DNA from: Megalonaias nervosa
Lineage: Eukaryota > Mollusca > Bivalvia > Unionida > Unionidae
Direction of reading: 5' to 3'
DNA: 64,000 bases
Assembly (NCBI GenBank): GCA_016617855.1
Contig: JAECUM010003262.1
Location: 62,001-126,000 of the forward strand
Positions 1 through 10,164 of this stretch are shown here, piece by piece. Under the pieces are notes generated by a model. The model was not told where the DNA came from, made no database searches, and saw nothing but the letters and a program-made list of their open reading frames with translations. Every line of letters starts with the position of its first letter. The first letter of the stretch is position 1. Both the position numbers and the translations under genes were made by a program.

Positions 1-5
1 GCAAA

Positions 6-563
6 TTATTTTTGACAAGGTTGACAACGTTGTGAAATCATGTGAGATTTCCATTGATGGATGTCATGAGGCCATTGATGTACACTACGTTTCCTAGCTA
101 AAGACAAAAGATAACCATAATGGTCACAAAACCATCGATCTACTTTCTCATCGTTTCTAGAAGAGTGACAATCAAAATAAGTCACTACATGTTCTAAAGG
201 ATATCCAAGACTGCGTTGATGAAGAAAATACACACAATATTGCCCACACACCATGGAATCTGTGCCTTGTAATTTCACATTATTGTATCGTGTCGTCTGT
301 TCATTTCTTCTCATAAAGTCAATGATATCCTATTCCAAAGGGGGTAATCCATACGAATCAAAATATTCCACACAATCCTCTTGAGGGAAGTAGACGGCAA
401 ACCAGTGAGTTCCTGGGAGATGACTTTCGTCCGTGTTGATGACATAAGCTTGATCGCCTTGAGGTTTGCGATGAGGTAGTTCATCTTTAGCGCACACGAC
501 AGGATTCCAAGAAGCAATATACGAACTATTGTTCAAAAGGTAATAAAGTTCCCAGGTATCCAT
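6..563 (-). pseudogene. adenain-like cysteine protease, interrupted by a stop
   Basis: Two stretches in the same frame (563-333 and 329-6) are separated by one TAG at 330-332. The N-terminal part contains the catalytic His in a THWFAVYF motif followed by an acidic residue in EYFDSYG. The C-terminal part has the nucleophile region DSMVCGQYCVYFL, matching the Cys and following Cys-x-x-Phe-Leu of adenovirus-type maturation proteases. In adenoviruses and Mavericks this enzyme cleaves capsid precursors. Length (about 185 residues) fits the family. It is the last gene of the capsid block and lies just downstream of the 583-1089 gene. The single stop makes it a probable pseudogene. Programmed readthrough cannot be excluded, but the neighbours are also broken. 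Confidence 0.8.
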
Positions 564-582
564 TTTTTGTTTTGTTGTTTTT

Positions 583-1089
583 TCACAGGTAATGATAAGT
601 CATCAATTCAATTCTGACTTTTTGTTTGAAACAATCTGTCAAGTAGCCGTTTCTTCGCCTCGTCTCCGCACTCTGGGCTAAGAGAGATTTGATGCGATAG
701 ATCTCTAGAGTAGACAATGGAGGGTAGGAATGATCACGCAAGCCTTTATACCACTCATGCAACACTGCTTCTTCCGAGATGAGACTCCAAGCGTCGTCCA
801 GATACTCCTCCAATTTTTCTTCTTGACTCATCATCATACATTTATCGTGTTGAATTTGACTGGGATGATCGTTTTGACATCCATGACAATATTTCTTGGA
901 CAATTCCGTAATTGTATTCGCCAGGTGTTTGGCAAAACAGGACACTAAATGTTGTTCTTGTTCTGGCCATCTGGACTTGACTACTACCTCGTCCTCTTTG
1001 TCTTGCTCTTGGGGTTCTGTTTTCACGCTATCCTCCCATTCCATGTCCAAAGATTCTCCATCGTTCAATGAGGGATAGGAGTCTTCCAT
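583..1089 (-). CDS. conserved Maverick protein with CxxC...DHPSQ...C motif
   Basis: A 168-residue open frame. The first third is acidic, rich in E and D. A cysteine-containing core follows, with CHGC, NDHPSQIQHDKC and a helical C-terminal half. I recognise the GC-x-x-DHPSQ-x-x-H signature as recurring next to capsid genes in related animal elements, but no biochemical function is known to me. The Cys and His spacing could bind a metal. It lies between the major capsid gene (1095-2416) and the protease, so a virion or assembly role is a guess from context. The frame is uninterrupted and starts at an ATG (1089-1087). Confidence 0.6.
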   Translation of the reverse strand: MEDSYPSLNDGESLDMEWEDSVKTEPQEQDKEDEVVVKSRWPEQEQHLVSCFAKHLANTITELSKKYCHGCQNDHPSQIQHDKCMMMSQEEKLEEYLDDAWSLISEEAVLHEWYKGLRDHSYPPLSTLEIYRIKSLLAQSAETRRRNGYLTDCFKQKVRIELMTYHYL

Positions 1090-1094
1090 TGTGT

Positions 1095-2416
1095 CTAATA
1101 GTCTAGAATGACTTCTCTCAAACTGTTGATTTCGATGGTATTATCGAATTCGGCATACAAGATGACGTTGACCGTCTCGGTGAGCGCTTCTGCAAACTGA
1201 AGTTCCACACGCAGTTGACCCGATTTTATAGGGTGGAAATGTCCCTCGTCGCTACCTTGGTCTGGAGTGAAATCAAAGGCCCACAAAGTGTAACCTCCGA
1301 CATAATCTTGGTACGAAATACCGTGACTCGCGTTGGTTTATCTAGTTGCCCCGTAGCTTCGTACAGGGACAAGTACGATCTCAAGTAATTCTTCTGGGCA
1401 AAGGTAGGTTCAAAGGGTCTGGTACACAAAGTCTTGCCATCGCGACTGACTTCGATCTTGGACACTCTGTAGTGCTTAAACTGGAAAGGATTTTGATCGT
1501 GGGCTCCGTTGAGGGCTGAATTACTGACGATGCCAACGATTAAACGTTTGGGTAACTGTCCTTGGAACAGATGATCTTCGATCTTGGATCGGAGTCCAGC
1601 AGCAATGGTGAATGTTTTCACTTCTACACGTCGTATTGGATACTTGGCGGTCGATCTGCTCAATGTTTGACTGATGTCGTTTCCCGCTTTAGGTAACACT
1701 TCTACACGACGCACGTAAAGTCTGGCTTCTTGGATGATGGCTTTGTACTCGTTGGCATGAGCCATCAAATGGAAAGCGACACTGCTGCGATTGAGTCTCA
1801 GGCGAATATCCACTCCGTTCAGCAAATACTTGTCTTGCAACCACATGTCCAAATGCAAACGATCCATCAGTTCTAAATTACGACCTTGCAGGATTTTCCT
1901 TCGACGGTTGTTAAAACCCACATTGTGAGAATTGTCATCTGCTGTCAGGGCTGTGTCGTTAAACGTGTCTTCACCTGCGGTGTCAGGTTTCCATACCACG
2001 CAAGCATCCAGATGAGTGTTCTTGGCCTCTTTTCCGTACGTCAAGAGATTTTCTAGGTACGCTTGGTAAGGGTAAGTATCCATACTGCTGCTGACCAGTT
2101 TGTTATTCAAGTACAAATAAACTTCGCTGAACAAGGAATGCATGAAATTGTTGACGGGAGCTACTCTGGCATCGGCTCCCGGATTCGTGTTGTCGGTTTT
2201 GATCACATTCAGTTTCAGATACAAGTAACTGCTATTCAGATCGATGTAATCTTCGGGTTGTCCTTTGATTTCAAACTCGATGGGAGCTGAATCCGTCAAA
2301 GAGGAGACGGGATGAAATTCGACTCATTGGGATTCTTGCATCGTCATCATGGTGGGTGGCATGGCAAACAGATCCAGTTCCGACTTGGAACAAGCAAAAG
2401 ACTCTCGGTGCATCAT
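1095..2416 (-). pseudogene. major capsid protein (double jelly-roll type, F54H12.2-like)
   Basis: The reading starts at a double ATG (2416-2411) with a SELDLFAMPP segment. It is broken by TGA at 2324-2326, where relatives usually have Trp. It continues through IEFEIKGQPEDYIDLNSSYL, PVNNFMHSLFSEVYLYLN, TYPYQAYLENLLTYG and AKYPIRRVEVKTF. A one-base frameshift near 1297 moves the end (YTLWAFDFTPD ... NVILYAEFDN) into another frame. These motifs are typical of the family labelled uncharacterised protein F54H12.2-like in invertebrate genomes, which I interpret as the capsid protein of this Maverick lineage. Total length is about 440 codons. Family assignment is by motif memory; the capsid role is supported by the neighbouring protease, ATPase and penton-like genes. 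Confidence 0.75.
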
Positions 2417-2443
2417 TTTCTTTTTTTTAATAATCAAAAACGT

Positions 2444-2875
2444 CTAACTCTCGGACAGTTTTTCTTTTCTTAGTCTTTCTAGCTGTAGGGGGTGTGAAGT
2501 CCTCTGAAGGGGTTTTCGTCGTCTTTTTCTGCCTTGTCCTTGCTGTGGCGTCAGGGAAGCAGGAATGCCTGACTCGGCATTGCCCAGGGCATTTATAGGA
2601 GTTTCTCGCCGACCCAAAATGTCTTTGCCCGCTTGAAGCAAAACATTTTTGCCTGCTCTCAAGAAAGCTTCTTTGGGGTTTTGTTTGTCAATGATGACAT
2701 TTTGGAGAAATTCTTTACCTTGCGTCAACGCGGCATCTTTCAAGGCGTGCAATCCCCGTGTCACCATCGGTTTAAAAATGGGAACCACTGTACGAAAGGC
2801 CGATTTGAGCATATCACCTACACCATGTCCTCGCTGTCGAGCGACTCCTTGGTACACAGGATACATGACTGACAA
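2444..2875 (-). CDS. basic core-like/minor virion protein
   Basis: An intact 143-residue frame. It starts MSVMYPVYQG, then RQRGHGVGDMLKSAFRTVVP, an amphipathic helical stretch, and ends in a strongly basic tail (GRKRRRKP). A short G-x-G-rich amphipathic N-terminus plus a basic C-terminus recalls adenovirus pVI/pX-type minor core proteins. That resemblance is one of architecture only, since I cannot align it. It sits between the penton-like gene (stop-to-start distance only a few bases) and the capsid gene, consistent with a structural role such as DNA condensation or membrane interaction. Confidence 0.5.
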   Translation of the reverse strand: MSVMYPVYQGVARQRGHGVGDMLKSAFRTVVPIFKPMVTRGLHALKDAALTQGKEFLQNVIIDKQNPKEAFLRAGKNVLLQAGKDILGRRETPINALGNAESGIPASLTPQQGQGRKRRRKPLQRTSHPLQLERLRKEKLSES

Positions 2876-2879
2876 AAAG

Positions 2880-3791
2880 TTAGAGTAATCGTTTTCGAAA
2901 ATGGAGTTTCACTGTGACTTTCCCTTTGGTGAATGGAATATTTTGTCCCAGATCTCCTTTTATAGTAATGTTGACAGTGTCGAAATAAGACTTACTGACG
3001 GGCAAATAGTGAGGATGTACAAATTCGCGGTGAACGTGATAGGTGTTTCCACCTTCCTCGTCAGCAGCCGTGGCAGAATCCACTTTGAAAGGAATGACAC
3101 GCAGTAACGGTATGGAGGTGTGTCCCACCATGTTGTACTCCACCACGTCGGAGTACACAAACATCAAATTCAGTCCTTGGTTTATTTCTACAGGGAATCG
3201 AAAATATTTCGCAAAATCCAAGTTACCGGTCATGGCTGGCTTTTCGTTTCTCATCTTCATCAACTTAGGGTCTCCTCTCAAAATGTCATACAATTCAGGA
3301 CAAAATGTAATGGCCAATACTTTGTCCTCTGAAAATATCATCATTAGGCGACGAGCTATTTTGTGGTACTCGATCGTGACACTTCTTCTGGCTTTCTCCA
3401 AGACTTTACCAAACATGAAATTGAACCTGTCAGCAATGGCGTTCACCAAATGTTGACCACTAAAATAATAGCCCGCAGAAATTTTCAACAGATAAGTGGT
3501 TCGTTTAGTTTTGGGGTTTTGTGATTTCATAAAGTCAGCTACACTAGCGCGTTCATCCATGGCTTGTTGCACTTGTTCGTCATAAACTTCTACCGTAAAA
3601 GTGTTTTCATTTTCGACGATGTTTTTGATTTGTGTAGGCTGAATCATTTCCACTAAAGCCACTTCCCAATGGGCTTCGTGATCCAATTGGACTGCTTGAG
3701 GTAATCTGGCCGAGAAACAGCACAAAGTGTTATTGGGAAATACCTCCATGGAACTGTCACTGGGTAACGTTAAGTAAAATTGGTTGTTCAT
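2880..3791 (-). CDS. penton-like minor capsid protein
   Basis: An intact 303-residue frame beginning MNNQFYLTLPSDSSMEVFPN, with HWEVALVEMIQP and a C-terminal KVTVKLHFRKR. The opening FYLTLPS-x-SS plus WEV-x-L-x-E-x-x-P is a signature I associate with the single jelly-roll/penton-type partner of F54H12.2-like capsids in invertebrate Mavericks. The predicted structure is beta-rich. The start codon overlaps the stop of the upstream small membrane protein in an ATGA arrangement (3788-3791), so the two are probably co-transcribed. It is one of the few undamaged genes in this copy. Confidence 0.6.
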   Translation of the reverse strand: MNNQFYLTLPSDSSMEVFPNNTLCCFSARLPQAVQLDHEAHWEVALVEMIQPTQIKNIVENENTFTVEVYDEQVQQAMDERASVADFMKSQNPKTKRTTYLLKISAGYYFSGQHLVNAIADRFNFMFGKVLEKARRSVTIEYHKIARRLMMIFSEDKVLAITFCPELYDILRGDPKLMKMRNEKPAMTGNLDFAKYFRFPVEINQGLNLMFVYSDVVEYNMVGHTSIPLLRVIPFKVDSATAADEEGGNTYHVHREFVHPHYLPVSKSYFDTVNITIKGDLGQNIPFTKGKVTVKLHFRKRLL

Positions 3792-4197
3792 AATTCCACA
3801 GTTCTAGTGTCCGAGGAGTCACTGGAAGTCAGAGGAGTGTCTAAAAGAGGATGTTTAGGGTGACTATTGGAACTAACGTTGGACACAAGACTCTCGTTGT
3901 TGTTGTTTCCGTTAGAGGAATATTTCAGAGACGGATTGGGAAGAAGGTAACCAGTGCAACTGCTAAGTAAAATGGTCCACAATTGTTTGTCTCCTCGTTG
4001 CAAACTCAAATTGACAATGGCAGCACCGATGACACAATACACCACAAAGATTTGGCAGAAAAGACGATTTGCGTTTTAGGCACACGTTCTCCACACCACA
4101 CCCACAAGGGTTGCTTTTGTAGATCTTGCAGAGAAGAACTGGGGGAAGGAGTGGTCACTGCAGTAGCTGAGGATGTGTTGAAGGGCATGATGGTCAC
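3788..4197 (-). pseudogene. small single-pass membrane protein, probable frameshift
   Basis: Two overlapping frames look like halves of one protein. The upstream frame (4197-4006) starts MTIMPFNTSS, is Ser/Thr-rich and runs to about 4060. The downstream frame (to 3788) carries a hydrophobic run around VVYCVIGAAIVNLSL, a plausible transmembrane segment, then a polar Asn/Ser tail. Joining the two needs one frame change near 4060. Small membrane proteins are common in the capsid block of related elements, but I do not recognise this one. Its stop overlaps the penton-like start. Confidence 0.4.
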
Positions 4198-5299
4198 TTC
4201 TTTTTATAGTCGATGACTTGCGAAGCGGTGATCCAAGAGTAAAAACTGGGAGGATATCCTTTCCAACGTACTTTGACTTCTTTGACACGTTGTTTTCCCA
4301 CTTTACGAGTTCTTCGATCGAGAACGCTTTCTCTCTCGTACACGTCTTCTTTTTTGGTCACACGTTGTAACTCAGGCAAGTAAAACGTTCCTTTTAACAC
4401 TTCCCCGTTCATGTCTTGCAATTTATAGACAGGAGGATAACGGCCACGCACTCGTTCAGTGACACGAAACAATTCGGTGGTCCAGTTGGGTAAGTAACCT
4501 TTGTCGAAAGTGCGTTTGGTTTTGCCAATGCGCACCCAATCTCCTGATGCCAACACTCCACCTTTCTTGGAAACAGTCACTGTTGGGACGTACCAAACAG
4601 ACGCTCGAAGACGGCCACTTCGTTGTCAGCAGTCACTTCTTGGGGGGCACGCCCAGTACTCCGATGGTAAGATTGGTTGTACGATTGGACGAGGTGTGGC
4701 AAGACGTCGATGTATTTGAGAGTGTATTGATGCGTAAAATATTTCCACATGCGTTCTTTCAAGGTGCGTTGAAAACGTTCCACGATGCTAGCTTTGGTTT
4801 CGGGATTCTCGGTGGTGAAAAAATGAATGTCACGTTTCTTCAATTCTTTTTGTAAAGCTTGGTTTAGAAATTCGGTGCCTTTGTCAGTTTGCCATCGAAG
4901 AGGGTGACGACCGCTTTGTTTCAACACCAGTTTTAGGGCTCGCACTAATTCACTGCTCGATTTGGAAGTCAACGGCACGACCCAAGCAAATTTGCAAAAG
5001 ACGTCGATGACACAAAATAAATATTTGTAGCCAAGATTGTAGGTGGTCAGATGAGAGACATCGGCTAAATCGGCTTGCCATTGGTGATCGATACCCTCTA
5101 CTTGGGTGCGACTTCTGGAAAATTTTCGTCGAATGGGTTTGTGTAAGGTGTACGTGGCTTGATCTTGTAACCATCGTTGCGCATGAGGTAAACGGATACT
5201 TTTCAGTCGAGTTTTGGCAGCACGATACAATTTCTGAACTCCTCCGTAACCTGCTGGATGGACTGGATCGTAGTAAATGCTGGCTAACACCTTCTACAT
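4194..5299 (-). pseudogene. retrovirus-like integrase with C-terminal chromodomain
   Basis: The core frame (5290-4577) has YYDPVHPAGYGGV, the usual Maverick integrase opening. The DDE residues are D in WQADLADV, D in WQTDKGTEF and E in SIVERFQRT, with D and E separated by 34 residues. The C-terminal part (4580-4194, another frame) has the GDWVRIGKTKRTFDKGYLPN SH3-like segment and a chromodomain ending VKVRWKGYPPSFYSWI. The two parts need a frameshift near 4590. The likely start ATG (5299-5297) is followed at once by a TAG (5296-5294), where relatives often have Trp or another residue. Integrase inserts the element; the chromodomain probably reads histone marks at the target. Confidence 0.9.
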
Positions 5300-5302
5300 T
5301 TT

Positions 5303-5995
5303 TTAATAAGTGATCCACTCTTCACTGATGCTACTCTGAATGGGAAGAGTGGGTGGTTTGGAAACGGTTTTACGTGTCCGATGTGCCACGGGTGTAGAAG
5401 TGGAAGGTAGTGGTGGTGGTGGTGGTAATGGGATGACTTTGGTCTTCTTTTCTTTTCTAACTTCTGGTTTCCCTTCTTTCTTTTTCACTTCTGTCGAAGA
5501 AGGAGTGGACATCATCTTTTCACCCAAGCTTTTAAGTTCTTCTCGTTTGGGTGTAGCGGAAGGGGTCAACAAGGACACTACAATCTTACTAGGGATGGGA
5601 GCTGCTGACAGTGTTTGAAAGACTTCTCTTGCCTCTTCTTCCTCAGGCAATCGTGGGGTTGCATCTGTCTTGACCACTGGAAGTGGTAATGGTTGTGGTG
5701 GTGGTGGTGTTGAACTTTTCATCAAGGCCTTAAAATCTTTCAGAGTGGGCTGAGCTGCTTCGTCTAAAGCTTTTTGGTGAAAGAGTTTCAGTCGTTGTAA
5801 CAACTGACCGTACCGTTGCGATTTTTCCGTTTCTGACAAATCGCTGCGATCCATCAAGGATTGCAATTCGTGTTGTAACTGAGACATTTCGGTCAAATGA
5901 GGATTGGGAGGTAAATCTGGGGTTCGTTGTTCTTGACAACGATGGTATTCCATCCATCGTTTGTAAGGCATTAAAGCCAGTTTTCGTCCTTCCAT
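5303..5995 (-). CDS. proline-rich protein of Maverick, unknown function
   Basis: A 230-residue intact frame. The N-terminus (MEGRKLALMPYKRWMEY) resembles a short conserved LxLxPxxRxxE-type motif seen at the start of a Maverick protein of unknown role. A helical Gln/Leu-rich segment (residues about 35-85), proline-rich low-complexity runs and a Lys-rich linker follow. It ends three bases before the integrase ATG, so it is translated immediately upstream of the integrase and probably shares its transcript. A scaffold or virion role is possible but not shown. Confidence 0.5.
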   Translation of the reverse strand: MEGRKLALMPYKRWMEYHRCQEQRTPDLPPNPHLTEMSQLQHELQSLMDRSDLSETEKSQRYGQLLQRLKLFHQKALDEAAQPTLKDFKALMKSSTPPPPQPLPLPVVKTDATPRLPEEEEAREVFQTLSAAPIPSKIVVSLLTPSATPKREELKSLGEKMMSTPSSTEVKKKEGKPEVRKEKKTKVIPLPPPPPLPSTSTPVAHRTRKTVSKPPTLPIQSSISEEWITY

Positions 5996-6067
5996 CGGAT
6001 TTCAAGGATCACGTCTGAGATCTTTTGACTCCACAGGCCCCTTTTATCTCCTTGGACCTTTTTATCT

Positions 6068-6517
6068 TCATCCTCCCAGGATGTTTCCCAATGCTCCTTT
6101 CAGCAAGGGTCCTCCTGTTGTTCCCATTACTCCTTTCAGCAACATGGGCAAAGAGAGTAAAATTCCTCCGCGTTGCACCAACATCTTTTTCTTTTGACCA
6201 ATGGGTATTTTCTTTTGGACCATTTGCCGAAGAACGTGTCGATCTTTGCCTAAGCATTCTTTCTGGTGTTTAGACAAAGGTATTGTGCCTTTCAAGACAT
6301 TCAGACAACATTCGCACACGGTATCGATGACGTCTTTGGAGGCAGCTTGAATGAGTTTTTTTCGCATGGGTGAAGGAGCTTTGGTCAGTACAGACAAAAT
6401 GCCCCAATGTTTGGCTAAACGAGGAGTCAGTCCTTATCTTTTTCCTTTTCCTTTTCTTTTTCCTTTTTGGACAGAAGAACGACGATGATGACGGTGTGCA
6501 CGTCTTGGAGGGGACAT
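6068..6517 (-). pseudogene. small basic Maverick protein A (KKxLVQxGG family)
   Basis: The likely start is the ATG at 6517-6515. The first 27 codons are extremely basic (MSPPRRAHRHHRR ... KGKGKR) and end at an in-frame TAA (6434-6436). The frame then continues GLTPRLAKHWGIL, LNVLKGTIPLSKHQ, a charged stretch, KKKMLVQRGG and a small-hydrophobic tail. The middle motif LLxGxIPL ... KKxLVQxGG is characteristic of a small protein next to the ATPase in related elements. It is paralogous to the neighbour at 6654-7304. A TATA-like element lies at 6572-6578. The role is unknown; the basic head suggests nucleic-acid binding. Confidence 0.55.
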
Positions 6518-6653
6518 CTTTGGGCGTTAAGCAGCACAAAACACTGATCCCTATCGTTTGCCTCGGGTCTTTTTTATACTGGAATGCGACGCCACTGATT
6601 GTCTTTACGGCGTATCAACTTGATGACAGGCAACACACGTCGTGGAGGAGTTC

Positions 6654-7304
6654 TCAACGGACTAAATCGGGACAGTTTAGCTTGGACAAATCCAGTAAAC
6701 TCTGTAACACACCCGTTCTCTCTTGGACTTTGATTTTGGGGGCAGGTACTTTGTGAGCAGCGGCCACTGCCGCTAAAGAGGAAGAGGGTGTACCCGCTGA
6801 AGAAGTTTTTGGAGACACTCTCTTGCGGGTAGAAGCTGTTTTCTGTGGATTTTTCTTTTCCGTTTTCTGAGGCTGTGACCTGGTCTTGACGCCGTTGCTC
6901 TTTTTCTTTTTCTTTTTCTTCTGGGTACGTTTGGGTGTGGCTTTTTTCTTGGGGACGGCTTTGGGAGCATTAGGATCCCATTTTAAGAGAGAACGAATGA
7001 TGACACCTCCTAGAGAACCGCTTCCTCCAGGTTTCAAAATGATTTGCTTTTTGGTTTGAGTGTCGATGCGAGGATCGGCTAGCTGCGTCAAGGCACCTTT
7101 CTTTCTCTCCAAAAAACGTTTCGTTTGATGTGGAATCTGAATGGTGCCTTGCAGTAATTGACTTGCTGTCACCGTAAAACATCGTAAGACTTCTTTGAGA
7201 CTAGCTTCTAAGACAAGAGCACGTATTTGTGGATTTTTTTGGCGACTGATACCGTACAAGGCACGAATCAATTTGATGGGAAGATGAGACTGAAGGGACG
7301 TCAT
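6654..7304 (-). CDS. small basic Maverick protein B, paralogue of the 6068-6517 gene
   Basis: A 216-residue intact frame from ATG at 7304. The N-terminal half has SQLLQGTIQIPHQTKRFLE and KKQIILKPGGSGSLGG, matching the LLxGTI ... KKxxLxxGG pattern of the adjacent gene. The C-terminal half is a Lys-rich low-complexity tail with several KKKK and RTQKKKKKKK-like runs, in contrast to protein A where the basic stretch is N-terminal. A TATA-like element (7343-7349) lies about 40 bases upstream of the ATG. The tandem arrangement implies an old duplication. The basic tail suggests packaging or DNA binding. Confidence 0.55.
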   Translation of the reverse strand: MTSLQSHLPIKLIRALYGISRQKNPQIRALVLEASLKEVLRCFTVTASQLLQGTIQIPHQTKRFLERKKGALTQLADPRIDTQTKKQIILKPGGSGSLGGVIIRSLLKWDPNAPKAVPKKKATPKRTQKKKKKKKSNGVKTRSQPQKTEKKNPQKTASTRKRVSPKTSSAGTPSSSLAAVAAAHKVPAPKIKVQERTGVLQSLLDLSKLNCPDLVR

Positions 7305-7344
7305 GTTGACGATGTGTGAGACACAGCCAAAGTGACCGAGGTTT

Positions 7345-8085
7345 TTATAGACTTTTTTGGTGATTGTGATTAGGTCGACGAAGGGGACATGTACACGACA
7401 GGCAACATTGCTGAAACAGATGGGTACGAAATCGCAAATAATCGGGAGTGGTGGGTTTTAAATCCACGAGTAAATAAGCGTGTGGGGTTTGAGTGGCATC
7501 GTCGTACGCATTTGTCAGCCAAGGCGTTCCTAACTGTTTGGCTAAGACTTGTACTTGCGATTTATCTCTAGGGCTTTTAAACAACACCACGTAATGAGCA
7601 TTGAGACTGATGGTACGATGGGCTTTACTTTGTTGAAACAAATTTTGGGTGATGTAAATGACACTGGCATTACGATGATGCCCTTTGCGCGTAAACCAGA
7701 GTTTAATTTCTTCTTCGTCTTCTCCTAACATGTCGTCAAAAATAACCAAATGAGTTTGACTAGGGTCAGACACGATCCCGTCGTCTTCGCCAGGAATGTC
7801 TTCCACAAAGAAGATGGAATCGCCTTGACTTTCTCGCAGAAGACTGTACGCCGATTGCCACTCTTTGTAACACCACACTATCCGTTGAGGGGGACTATCG
7901 ATCAAATGATGTTTATGTTCGATCAAACGTTTGACAAATTCAGTTTTGCCGGAACCACTCGGTCCGGCAATGAGCATGTTAAAGGGATGGCGAAGATACA
8001 AGGCCTCCCAACTAGTCCGATCTACATGTTCGTCAATGACTTTGACAATGGAGGAAGAGGGAGTAGAGACAGTAGAGGTTGCCAT
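7345..8085 (-). CDS. A32/FtsK-HerA-type genome packaging ATPase
   Basis: A 246-residue intact frame. Walker A GPSGSGKT is at residues 41-48 after NMLIA. Walker B LVIFDDML is at about 113-120. A further conserved segment reads NASVIYITQNLFQQ, with a sensor-like Gln. This layout matches the poxvirus A32-like packaging ATPases of Mavericks, which pump DNA into capsids. Length is typical. A TATA-like box (8136-8142) lies about 50 bases upstream of the ATG. The gene is flanked by the small basic proteins and PolB. No lesion is visible, so it is one of the best-preserved genes here. Confidence 0.9.
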   Translation of the reverse strand: MATSTVSTPSSSIVKVIDEHVDRTSWEALYLRHPFNMLIAGPSGSGKTEFVKRLIEHKHHLIDSPPQRIVWCYKEWQSAYSLLRESQGDSIFFVEDIPGEDDGIVSDPSQTHLVIFDDMLGEDEEEIKLWFTRKGHHRNASVIYITQNLFQQSKAHRTISLNAHYVVLFKSPRDKSQVQVLAKQLGTPWLTNAYDDATQTPHAYLLVDLKPTTPDYLRFRTHLFQQCCLSCTCPLRRPNHNHQKSL

Positions 8086-8171
8086 AGTAGTGTAAGAAAT
8101 GTCAGTTTTGACACGAAGACAGACAAGACAAGAGTTTTTATACTTTTTTCAGGACAGGTTTATTGTCATCT

Positions 8172-10124
8172 TTAATGGTGAACAACACGAAAGACAAAAA
8201 TACATAAAAGCCAGATGGTTAAGTACATGAATAAAACACGCATCAAAACGATCAAAGTGGAATATAAACAAGTCTCTGTACAACATTTGTGGTGATCAAG
8301 AGGTGAAATCGTAGGGGTACTGTGTAATGTTCTGAGAGTCTCTACACTCCTTGGCAGAATCACTTTAGGACGTTCAGTACTTTGTTCCGTATAGTATCTC
8401 AAAAGAAACTGTCCATCGTATCCCGAGAAATTGTGAGTCATCACCGTGGCATAGCGATGACATTCTCCGTAACGTTTGATGTCTTCTTGGCTCCACGTCT
8501 CATCGATAGGGTTTAAGATCCATTGGGCAAAATCACCCAATGTGTTAGGTCCCCGAAAGATTTTTTCACGTTCTCCAGGAATCTTGCTACAGTGAGGGCA
8601 ATGAGTCAAGATAGACTCTTGGATGCACTTCTCACACGCTCGATGAGCCACGCAGAAATTAGGAATGTGAATACCAGTCTCTTGCATGCATTCGAAATCG
8701 AAAAAGATGAAATGGCCTTTCTTCTGGTCATTATCTTCTTCCTGTTGGGGTTGGTATTTTTGAATGTAGCATTGGTGTTCCAAGTCCACGATTTGGTGAC
8801 AAATGTGACATCGTTTCTTTCATGAACAGACGTTCGCCTTGGCATTATTGGTACGTATGCCTTGTCCACAAGTAGGGCACAATCTCAGGAGTTGACAAGC
8901 ACATTTCTGCTGTGAACCTTGCGTCTTTAGATGTTGTTGGTAACAGGTAGGACTGACAAACGTGCGCTGACAAGCAGAGCAATGCACTCGTTCTTGTCCT
9001 TCGTCTAGACGGGGCTTAGAGGCTAAACATCCCTCACATTTCGATCCGCAATGTTTGTGTTGTTCTCGATTGTTATAGCCATAGTGACATTTCTCACAGT
9101 AATAACTGTATGACAGGAATGCAGTGATACCGGTAATGGCATCAAAATGTTCATCGTGATGATAGACGTGAATGTATTTTCCGTCTTTGAAATTTTTACC
9201 TCAAAACAACAGAGGTCCGCGCACTTCTTGAGGGTGCACTTTCAAGGTGTAGCGTGGAGCCAAGACGTCTTGCAACTTTTGCATTTCAGGAATGCCACAT
9301 GGTGTGTCTTTAGCTAGCCCCGCTTGCTGTAACAGGAGTTCTGCTTCTCTTCGTTTTTTTGGCTCGGTCCGATTGTTGAATAGTTTTCCAGCCTCTTTTC
9401 CATTCTGCCGTGTCGTTCTTGTCGGCATACATTCGTCCCACCACGATGGCACGGGCTAAATACATCTGGTCTTGAGTGTTGTTAATTTGAACGAGGCTCT
9501 TTTTGGTGCTGCGAAGATTGTCTACCAAGATCGCCTTTTTGCGTCCTGTCCCTTGGGGAAGAGAAACGTGGGTCATGAACAGTGTCGCTTTTCCATAGTG
9601 ATGTGAAACTTGTCGTTGGATTGTTGCACGTGTTGAATCTTGTCCATGACTTTGGAAGGTGTCAATTCTGCCGGGCTGCTAAACTCGATCCAAACGGGTG
9701 ACTTCAAACTGTCGTGATGAATGGAAAGTCTCAAGCGATCGTCTTCTTTGGCTTCACATTGCCGTTTCAGTGTGGTTAACAAAAAATCCCACACATCAGT
9801 GATGAACCCTTCTGCTTTCTCCAACGGTACGTCGGACTTGAAATCTTTAAACTTCACTGCGTACATGTAAGCTGTGGTTCTAAATTTTCTAGAGGAGCGT
9901 TTGTCGGTCTCTCGAATGTGGTAGTACTTTTGAGGGTTTACTGGTGGTGATGGACTTTGACTGAGTGTAAACTCTCTGGGCCTAGATTCTGGTTCACCCA
10001 TCTCATCTTCAAAATCGCTGGCATGAATTTGAGCCAAGACCTCAGCTAATGTGCGAGGCGATAAATCACGTTTCTGCCTCTTACTTTCTTCTCTTTTCTT
10101 TACGAAATGATGAGATCGTTTCAT
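8172..10124 (-). pseudogene. polB: truncated protein-primed type B DNA polymerase (N-terminal and exonuclease region)
   Basis: The start is ATG at 10124. The N-terminal region continues through a frameshift near 9590 to KSLVQINNTQDQMYLARAIV, a typical Maverick PolB segment. A second frameshift lies in a T7 run near 9355. The frame then carries YHHDEHFDAIT and a series of Cys/His knuckles (CEKCHYGYNN, CSACQRTF, CPTCG), crossing TGA stops at 9201-9203 and 8820-8822. ExoI (FFDFEC) and ExoII (NFSGYDGQFLL) follow. After VILPR the sequence leaves the family and ends in a hydrophobic tail. No palm motifs (SLYPS-, NSxYGK- or DTD-type) exist before the ATPase, so the polymerase domain has been deleted. 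Confidence 0.85.
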
Positions 10125-10164
10125 CTTGACTGCAAAAAGTCAAATGACTACATTTGAAACGCCA

